The position numbers and the translations under genes are program-made. From Bacteroidales bacterium (lineage in GTDB: Bacteria > Bacteroidota > Bacteroidia > Bacteroidales > UBA932): a stretch of DNA of 64,000 nucleotides. Each line of letters begins with the position of its first letter. Within the stretch, counting starts at the first letter, position 1. The stretch is taken from contig JAFRNC010000004.1 of NCBI GenBank assembly GCA_017430365.1, positions 361,863-425,862 of the forward strand, given 5' to 3'. Positions 57,747-64,000 of the stretch are shown piece by piece. The notes beneath the pieces were generated by a model, which did no database searches, was not told the DNA's origin, and saw only the letters and a program-made list of their open reading frames with translations.

Positions 57747-59533
57747 TCACGAAAATGACCAAATACACGTTCCTGCTCCTGAGCAGCGACACGGATGATT
57801 TCCTCCGCAAGGTCCAGGATATCGGCCTGATCGATATAACCCGCTCGCGCAAGCCTGTGGATCCGGCCTCCGCCCGTCTGTTCCATGAGGCAGAGGAGGC
57901 CCGCCGCGAGATAGAGAGAGTTTCACGATGCGATTATTCTAAAGACGAGCGTCACATCGCCCTCTCAGCGGACCTTGCCTCGGCTGAAGCCGCCCTGGCC
58001 GAAAAGCGCCATTGGGGCGACGTGGACAGGGAGCAGGTCAAGGCTCTGGAAGACGCAGGATACCGTTTCCGCTACTACACCGTACCTGCCAAGAAATTCA
58101 ACCAGGCCTGGAAAGAGTACTATCCGCTCGAAGTCATAGAAGAGGACGGAAAATTTGTCCGTTTCGTCATAGTGGACCATCCTGCCGGGAGCAGCAGTGA
58201 TTTCCAGGTTCAGGAAACGCATCTTGCCGCTGAACCGATGAGCGCTATTGCATCCCAGATCGATTCCCTGAAAGATGCCATCCTGGCCCGGGAGAATGAG
58301 ATGGAGTACCGTAAACAGGATTTACCCATACTCGAAAAGAAATACGCTGAAAAGGCCCGTACACTGCAGCGTTACCTTGCACGCCAGAAATCCGAGAAAG
58401 CCGCGGAGGAGTATATATCCGTAATGACCGGATTCGCTCCGACCGAAGACGACGCCAGGATAAAGGAGGAACTCGACCGGATGTCGCTCTACTATCTGAG
58501 CGAACCCGCGAAGGCTTCCGACAATCCGCCCGTACAGCTCAGGAACAACTGGTTCGCCCGCAATTTCGAGACCCTTACCGGAATGTACGGCATGCCGGTC
58601 TACGACGAATTCGACCCCACCCCCATACTGGCTCCGTTCTTCCTTCTGTTCTGGTCGTTCTGCATGGGCGACGCAGGATACGGACTGATACTGATAGCCT
58701 TGGGCATGCTGCTGAGAAAAGGCGATTTCGACCTGCTGGGACTCAAGAAGCACTGGCGTCTTGTAACCACTCTGGGAGTGGGCACCTTCGTAATCGGTAT
58801 CTTCCTCGGCACCTTCTTCGGCGTCAACCTGAAAGAAATATCCTGGATTCCTGCAGGACTGCGCAAACTGATGCTGGTCGGTAAACTGGAGATTGCAGGA
58901 ACGGCCTACGATATAACCATGATTGCCGCCATCGCCATCGGAATATTCCATATCTGCCTGGCCATGGTCATAAAGGCTGTCGGCATTACCAAACGGGCCG
59001 GTTTCAAGCAGGCCATCTCCACCTGGGGATGGGTCACGCTGGTAGTCGGCGGCCTCGTAGTAGCCGGCCTTGCCCTGACCCACGTACTCAACGCTGCGGC
59101 CACAAAGATTGCCATCATCGCGGTCGGCGTGCTATCGGTCCTGGGCATTTTCATCTTCAACAAGCCGGGGCGCAATCCGCTGCTCAATATCGGATCGGGA
59201 CTCTGGGACACGTATCAGACTGCTACCGGCCTTCTGGGCGATGTCTTGAGTTACATCCGTCTCTACGCACTCGGCCTGGCCGGGGGCATGTTGGGCGGCG
59301 CCTTCAACCAGATCGGCACGATGCTGCTGGGCACCAATCCGACATGGCAGTGGCTGCCCTTCATCGTGATAGTGCTCTTCGGCCACGCCCTGAACTTCGC
59401 GATGAGTTGCCTGGGCGCGTTCGTCCACCCTCTGCGTCTGACATTCGTGGAATATTTCAAAAACAGCGGATATGAAGGCAAAGGGCTGGATTACAGTCCA
59501 ATGACTAATGAAATCAATAAAGAAAACAAATAA
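57743..59533 (+). CDS. atpI: V-type ATPase membrane subunit I
   Basis: 596 residues. The N-terminal half is a long helical stator arm (ITKMTKYTFLLLSSDTDDFL opens it); the C-terminal half has about seven membrane helices, including FFLLFWSFCMGDAGYGLIL and RLYALGLAGGMLGGAF, the a/I-subunit helices that carry the essential Arg for ion exit, and FGHALNFAMSCLGAFVHPLR. It forms the ion half-channels against the K ring. Confidence 0.95.
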   Translation: MITKMTKYTFLLLSSDTDDFLRKVQDIGLIDITRSRKPVDPASARLFHEAEEARREIERVSRCDYSKDERHIALSADLASAEAALAEKRHWGDVDREQVKALEDAGYRFRYYTVPAKKFNQAWKEYYPLEVIEEDGKFVRFVIVDHPAGSSSDFQVQETHLAAEPMSAIASQIDSLKDAILARENEMEYRKQDLPILEKKYAEKARTLQRYLARQKSEKAAEEYISVMTGFAPTEDDARIKEELDRMSLYYLSEPAKASDNPPVQLRNNWFARNFETLTGMYGMPVYDEFDPTPILAPFFLLFWSFCMGDAGYGLILIALGMLLRKGDFDLLGLKKHWRLVTTLGVGTFVIGIFLGTFFGVNLKEISWIPAGLRKLMLVGKLEIAGTAYDITMIAAIAIGIFHICLAMVIKAVGITKRAGFKQAISTWGWVTLVVGGLVVAGLALTHVLNAAATKIAIIAVGVLSVLGIFIFNKPGRNPLLNIGSGLWDTYQTATGLLGDVLSYIRLYALGLAGGMLGGAFNQIGTMLLGTNPTWQWLPFIVIVLFGHALNFAMSCLGAFVHPLRLTFVEYFKNSGYEGKGLDYSPMTNEINKENK

Positions 59534-59980
<447 letters not shown>

Positions 59981-60021
59981 AAGGTCCAGAATTCCGTCAT
60001 GTCCGGCATGCCGGGCATCTG

Positions 60022-60055
60022 AAAACGTCTTGTGAAAGTCACAGGACGTTTTTCT
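60022..60055 (+). terminator. Terminator of the V-ATPase operon
   Basis: AAAACGTCTTGTGA (60022-60035) pairs with TCACAGGACGTTTT (60039-60052) around AAG, with one G-T wobble, followed by TTCTTTTTTT. A strong rho-independent terminator. Confidence 0.85.
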
Positions 60056-60093
60056 TTTTTTACTATCTTTAAGGAATAATAAGCGATAAAATC

Positions 60094-61752
60094 ATGCGAC
60101 GACTATTCCTGACTCTCCTGCTCATGCTGTCTGTGACGGCCGGTTATGCCTGTACAAATCTCATCGTTACCAAGGGGGCGTCGGCAGACGGTTCCGTAAT
60201 GGTTACCTATGCGGCCGATTCCTACACCCGCTACGGGACGCTCGTCCACTATCCGGCAGGCAGGCACAGGGCCGGAGAAATGCGCCGCATACTCCAGTGG
60301 GGCCAGGACCATTATCTGGGAGAGATTCCCGAAGCGCCGTACACATATAACGTAATCGGCAATATGAACGAGCACCAGCTCGTCATCGGCGAGACAACCT
60401 GGGGCGGACGGCCCGAGCTTCGCGACCCTCAGGGCATAGTGGATTACGGTTCCCTGGAATACATCTGCCTGCAGCGATGCACGAAGGCCCGCGAGGCCAT
60501 CGAACTCTTCGTGAAACTCGCCAATGAGTTCGGCTACGCGTCCACAGGCGAGTCGCTGAGTTTTGCAGATACTGAAGAAGCCTGGATCCTTGAGGTGATT
60601 TCCAAAAAGCCCGATGTGGTGGACGGAGTGAACCGCAACAAGGGCGTTGTCTGGGTGGCGGTCCGCATTCCCGACGGATACATCTCCGCACATGCCAACT
60701 GCGCCCGCATCACGACCTTCCCGAAAGACGATCCGGCCAACTGCATCTATGCTCCCGATGTCATCTCCCACGCCCGCGAAATCGGCATTTATGAAGGCTC
60801 CGATGAAGAATTCAGTTTCGCAGATACCTACTGCCCCCTCTCGTTCGGCCTTATACGCAACTGCGAATGCCGGGTATGGAGTTTCTTCAACCGGTGGGGC
60901 GATATCGACATGAATCAGTACCTCGATTTCGTGATGGCGGACAATCCGAAAAACAGGATGCCGCTGTACGTCAGGCCGAAGGGAAAACTCTCCATGCTCG
61001 ATCTCGCTTCCATGATGCGCGACCACTATGAGGGCACTCCTTTCGACATGACCAAGGACATCGGTGCCGGCAGCAACGAGACCCCATACCGCTGGAAGCA
61101 GAACGACTGGACAGTCGACGGAGTTCAGTATTCCAACGCACGGCCCATATCCACACAGCAGACCGGTTTCTGGTTCGTGGCACAGTGCAGGGGCTGGCTG
61201 CCCGATGAGATAGGCGGCCTCTTCTGGTTTGCCGTAGACGATTCCGGCACTTCCGCCCTGACGCCGGTCTACTCATCATCCAGAGCCGTATCCTGGCACT
61301 ACGCACTGGGCAACGGCTCCATGGTGGAGTATTCCCCCACTTCGATGTTCTGGCTCAACAACCGCATCGCCCAGTTCGCATACTTGCGCTACAACCCCGT
61401 AGGGCGGGAGGTCCAGCACCATATAGCTGACCACGAAAGGGAGATGGTGGAGAAGGTCGCCGCCTGCGACGCCGCGGCCCTTGCCATCAAATCGGAGAAA
61501 AAGAGGTTGAAGTATCTGACGCAATTCTCGGTTTCTGAAGCCGACGCGCTGTTCGACAAATGGAGCAGCCTCGACAAATATCTGCTCCTGAAATACATGG
61601 ACGGAACGGTAAAGCACCAGAACCCTGACGGAAGTTTTGTCACCAACGGCAGCACGGACTATATTCCCGTCTCCCCCGACTGGCCCGGCTACAGCAAGAA
61701 ATTCAAACGGGCGATAGTCAATGACAACGGAGATATGCTGAGAGTACGGTAA
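60094..61752 (+). CDS. C69-family dipeptidase (PepD-like)
   Basis: 552 residues. A signal peptide (LTLLLMLSVTAGYA) is followed at once by Cys20-Thr-Asn; in this N-terminal nucleophile family the mature enzyme begins with that Cys. Further family parts: GASADGSVMVTYAADSYTRY, NEHQLVIGETTWGGRPEL, FGYASTGESLSFADTEEAWI and ISAHANCARITTFP. It should cut dipeptides in the periplasm. The POT transporter gene follows after 28 bp and would import the products or substrates. Confidence 0.92.
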   Translation: MRRLFLTLLLMLSVTAGYACTNLIVTKGASADGSVMVTYAADSYTRYGTLVHYPAGRHRAGEMRRILQWGQDHYLGEIPEAPYTYNVIGNMNEHQLVIGETTWGGRPELRDPQGIVDYGSLEYICLQRCTKAREAIELFVKLANEFGYASTGESLSFADTEEAWILEVISKKPDVVDGVNRNKGVVWVAVRIPDGYISAHANCARITTFPKDDPANCIYAPDVISHAREIGIYEGSDEEFSFADTYCPLSFGLIRNCECRVWSFFNRWGDIDMNQYLDFVMADNPKNRMPLYVRPKGKLSMLDLASMMRDHYEGTPFDMTKDIGAGSNETPYRWKQNDWTVDGVQYSNARPISTQQTGFWFVAQCRGWLPDEIGGLFWFAVDDSGTSALTPVYSSSRAVSWHYALGNGSMVEYSPTSMFWLNNRIAQFAYLRYNPVGREVQHHIADHEREMVEKVAACDAAALAIKSEKKRLKYLTQFSVSEADALFDKWSSLDKYLLLKYMDGTVKHQNPDGSFVTNGSTDYIPVSPDWPGYSKKFKRAIVNDNGDMLRVR

Positions 61753-61780
61753 TCATTTTTTAGATTCAAAAAACTGCATT

Positions 61781-63472
61781 ATGTTCAAAGGTCAACCGAA
61801 AGGTCTTTATGCGCTGGCGCTGGCCAATACGGGCGAGCGGTTCGGCTACTATACGATGCTGGCCATATTCATGTTGTTCCTGCAGGCCAAGTTCGGCTGG
61901 GAGCAGGCTGCGGCCAGCCAGCTTTACGCCATTTTCCTGGCAGTAGTCTATTTCCTCCCGGTGGTGGGCGGATGGATCGCCGACCGCATCGGCTACGGCA
62001 AATGCGTGGTGGCGGGTATCTGCGTGATGTTCCTGGGATATCTGCTGCTCACCATGCCGACAGCGGCCAACGCTTTCGGCATCGCTATGATGATAGGCGC
62101 CCTGCTTCTCATCGCCCTGGGCACAGGCCTTTTCAAGGGCAACCTGCAGGTGATGATCGGCAACCTGTACGATGATCCTAAATATGCGGCAAAACGGGAC
62201 TCGGCCTTCAGCCTGTTCTACATGGCCATCAACATCGGCGCCATGTTCGCACCTTTTGCGGCTACGGCTATTACAAACCGGTTCCTTGCAAAGTCAGGAC
62301 TGGTATACAAGGCAGACATACCGGCACTCGCACACCAGTTGCTCGGCGGCGCCATAACACCTGAAAACACAGAACGCCTCGTCAGCCTGCAAGGCCAGAT
62401 GCCAGACGCGGCAATCACCGCGATGCCGCAGCCCGAGTTCTGCAGCTACTACATAGAGCATTTGTCCTCGGCCTATCACATGGGATTTGCGGTTGCATGC
62501 GTATCACTTGTTGTCTCGATCGCCATCTATTTTGCTTGCCGCAGCTGGTTCAAGCACGCCGATGTCAACGCCAAGCAGGCGGCCGCCGCCAACGCGCCGG
62601 TTGTCGAATTAACGCCCAAACAGACGCGGGAGCGGGTCGTAGCGCTGTGTATGGTATTCGCAGTGGTGATCTTCTTCTGGATGGCATTCAACCAGAACGG
62701 GCAGTCCCTGACATGGTTCGCCCGCGACTACACCCAGTCTATGGCTACGGGCTGGACAAGAGCCGGTTTCAGCATGTGGATACTGGGACTGCTGGCCGTA
62801 TCGGTATACACCCTGTTCGGAACCTTCCAGGCTGAGAAAGGCAGCAACCGCATCTTTCTCGGAATCATCACTCTCGCACTATGGGCCGGTTCATTCTCGA
62901 TATACAGGGCCATGCCTTCTACGCTTGAGATCCAGCCGCAGTTGTTCCAGCAGTTCAACCCCTTCTTCGTGGTCTTGTTGACACCAGTGATAATGGCAAT
63001 TTTCAACGCGATGGCCTGCCGCAAGGACGCAAAGCATCCAGAAGGCCGGGAGCCTTCAGCTCCGATGAAGATCGGCATCGGAATGATTGTCGCCGCCCTC
63101 GGTTACGTAGTCATGATATTCGGTTCCATCGGCCAGCCATCACCCGCCGCACTGTCAGGCACCGTATCACCCGATCCGGTTGTGCCGACATTCCTCATGG
63201 GCACATATCTGGTACTTACATTCGCTGAACTGCTGCTGAGCCCGATGGGGATCTCCTTCGTAACTAAAGTGGCTCCTCCGAAGATGAAAGGTCTCATGAT
63301 GGGCCTCTGGTTCGCAGCGTCTGCCATAGGCAATTACTTGAGTTCCATCCCCGGAATGCTTTGGATGCGTGTACCTCTCTGGGCCAACTGGGCGATCCTC
63401 GCAGTCCTATGCGCTATAGCCGGCATCATCATGTTCGCCATGCTCCGCCGCATCGAAGCCGCCACGAAATAA
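61781..63472 (+). CDS. POT/PTR-family peptide transporter
   Basis: 563 residues, about 14 membrane helices. Proton-coupled di- and tripeptide importer. The ExxERFxYY motif reads NTGERFGYYTM near residue 20; other parts are VVGGWIADRIGYGKCVVAG, GTGLFKGNLQVMIGNLYDDP, and the helix-10 region VFAVVIFFWMAFNQNGQSLT. A large periplasmic or cytoplasmic loop (about 180-220) separates helices 6 and 7. Probably co-transcribed with the upstream dipeptidase; both serve peptide use. Confidence 0.93.
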   Translation: MFKGQPKGLYALALANTGERFGYYTMLAIFMLFLQAKFGWEQAAASQLYAIFLAVVYFLPVVGGWIADRIGYGKCVVAGICVMFLGYLLLTMPTAANAFGIAMMIGALLLIALGTGLFKGNLQVMIGNLYDDPKYAAKRDSAFSLFYMAINIGAMFAPFAATAITNRFLAKSGLVYKADIPALAHQLLGGAITPENTERLVSLQGQMPDAAITAMPQPEFCSYYIEHLSSAYHMGFAVACVSLVVSIAIYFACRSWFKHADVNAKQAAAANAPVVELTPKQTRERVVALCMVFAVVIFFWMAFNQNGQSLTWFARDYTQSMATGWTRAGFSMWILGLLAVSVYTLFGTFQAEKGSNRIFLGIITLALWAGSFSIYRAMPSTLEIQPQLFQQFNPFFVVLLTPVIMAIFNAMACRKDAKHPEGREPSAPMKIGIGMIVAALGYVVMIFGSIGQPSPAALSGTVSPDPVVPTFLMGTYLVLTFAELLLSPMGISFVTKVAPPKMKGLMMGLWFAASAIGNYLSSIPGMLWMRVPLWANWAILAVLCAIAGIIMFAMLRRIEAATK

Positions 63473-63574
63473 CACGAATTATGCGGAAGCTGCCGCGAAA
63501 TAAGCGATTCTGCCCGGCGGCAATGCAGATGAAACTGCCGACCCATTTTTTGCCAGACCTTCTTTCGCCGAACC

Positions 63575-63693
63575 TTTCCGCTGCAACGGACGCAATTGAT
63601 TGACAGGCTTTTACGCAATGTGATCCCCCTCAAAAACAGGGGGATCACTTTTTATAAGTCGATGATTGACTGATGCGTCCGTTGCAGCGGAAA
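63575..63693. repeat. Palindromic repeat element, copy D
   Basis: 119 bp, the best preserved copy with C. Ends are TTTCCGCTGCAACGGACGCA and TGCGTCCGTTGCAGCGGAAA, a 20-bp perfect inverted repeat; the centre pairs TGATCCCCCT with AGGGGGATCA around CAAAAAC. It lies 102 bp after the POT stop and before the convergent 5S terminator. Confidence 0.92.
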
Positions 63694-63698
63694 ACATC

Positions 63699-63784
63699 CG
63701 GGCAAGGTCCAATTATACAGTCAGCACCTTGCCCGCAGGATCATTGGTACACTGCAGTCTGACGCCCATGCTGTGGGCAAGGTG
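63699..63784. other. Inverted repeats between the repeat element and the rRNA terminator
   Basis: GGGCAAGGT (63698-63706 region), CACCTTGCCC (63725-63734) and GGGCAAGGTG (63775-63784) can form two mutually exclusive stems. No gene is seen from 63473 to 63902. It may be a decayed terminator or part of the rRNA operon end. Confidence 0.45.
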
Positions 63785-63862
63785 TCAGGCATGGAATCGG
63801 ACCGTGCCCTAATCCTTGTGCAGGCAAGCGCCTGGGGCCCGGATCGGGGCATCGCCCCGGAC

Positions 63863-63900
63863 AAAAAAAAAGAGCCGTAAGGTATTGACCCTACGGCTCT
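63863..63900 (-). terminator. Terminator of the rRNA operon
   Basis: On the minus strand, AGAGCCGTAGGG...CCTTACGGCTCT (63900-63871) folds into a 10-12 bp stem and is followed by eight T (63870-63863). Right after the 5S gene, so it ends the rRNA operon. Confidence 0.9.
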
Positions 63901-63902
63901 CA

Positions 63903-64000
<98 letters not shown>

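Noticed and set aside
63699..63784. Small RNA gene beside the rRNA terminator
   Set aside because: Only inverted repeats were seen, with no promoter or T-run; not enough to call a gene.

Overview
The window looks like a chromosome segment of an anaerobic, probably gut-associated, member of the Bacteroidales (Bacteroidota). Reasons: many genes are preceded by the Bacteroidota promoter type (TAnnTTTG at -7 with a TTG/TTTG element about 20 bp upstream) instead of strong Shine-Dalgarno sites; there is a complete methylmalonyl-CoA decarboxylase/epimerase cluster (propionate formation), a bacterial V-type ATPase operon with a DUF2764 gene, an rSAM/lipoprotein cluster, a membrane-bound AraC hybrid regulator, and many lipoproteins. 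The window ends in a 5S rRNA gene on the minus strand. No sequence search could be run, so family names rest on motifs read by eye.

Layout. (1) 1-12,948, minus strand, visibly AT-richer than the rest: a twelve-gene, tightly packed operon encoding two small membrane proteins, a vWA-like lipoprotein, a tubulin/FtsZ-like GTPase, a 1,113-residue actin/Hsp70-fold protein, a coiled-coil lipoprotein, a MotA/ZorA-like channel protein with a long coiled-coil tail, two different MotB/ZorB-like partners, a trypsin-like lipoprotein, a secreted DNA/RNA endonuclease and a further lipoprotein cut by the window edge. This is the most interesting locus: a putative envelope-spanning machine joining two cytoskeletal NTPases to an ion-driven stator-like complex. 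(2) 13,055-18,808: a cytosolic vWA plus macro-like protein divergent from a Nudix-type regulator around a shared palindrome, then ordinary accessory genes. (3) 18,809-32,262: an unstable accessory region with dispersed palindromic repeats, gene remnants (helicase, RadC, dipeptidyl-peptidase, deoxynucleoside kinase and TonB-receptor tails), a Kelch-AraC hybrid regulator, a tandem MABP protein, RadC/SSB, tiny Cys-rich ORFs, an XRE-HNH pair and tRNA-Ser. (4) 32,347-36,037: MauE-thioredoxin plus radical SAM/SPASM plus lipoproteins. (5) 36,106-47,991: housekeeping (lysA, ffh, pdxB, recF, yebC) followed by the methylmalonyl-CoA decarboxylase cluster. (6) 48,175-52,885: thioesterase, VanX-like dipeptidase, MATE exporter, and a RAYT-like transposase flanked by arrays of GTGTGCCC/GGGCACAC motifs. 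(7) 52,886-63,472: V-type ATPase operon, a C69 dipeptidase and a POT peptide transporter. (8) A palindromic repeat, a terminator and 5S rRNA.

How parts work together: the decarboxylase cluster should export Na+ while forming propionyl-CoA, and the V-ATPase K subunit carries what looks like the Na+ ligand set, so both may use a shared sodium circuit. The dipeptidase and POT transporter suggest peptide use. Four copies of a roughly 115-119 bp palindromic element sit just downstream of plus-strand genes and may act as terminators or as mobile hairpins.
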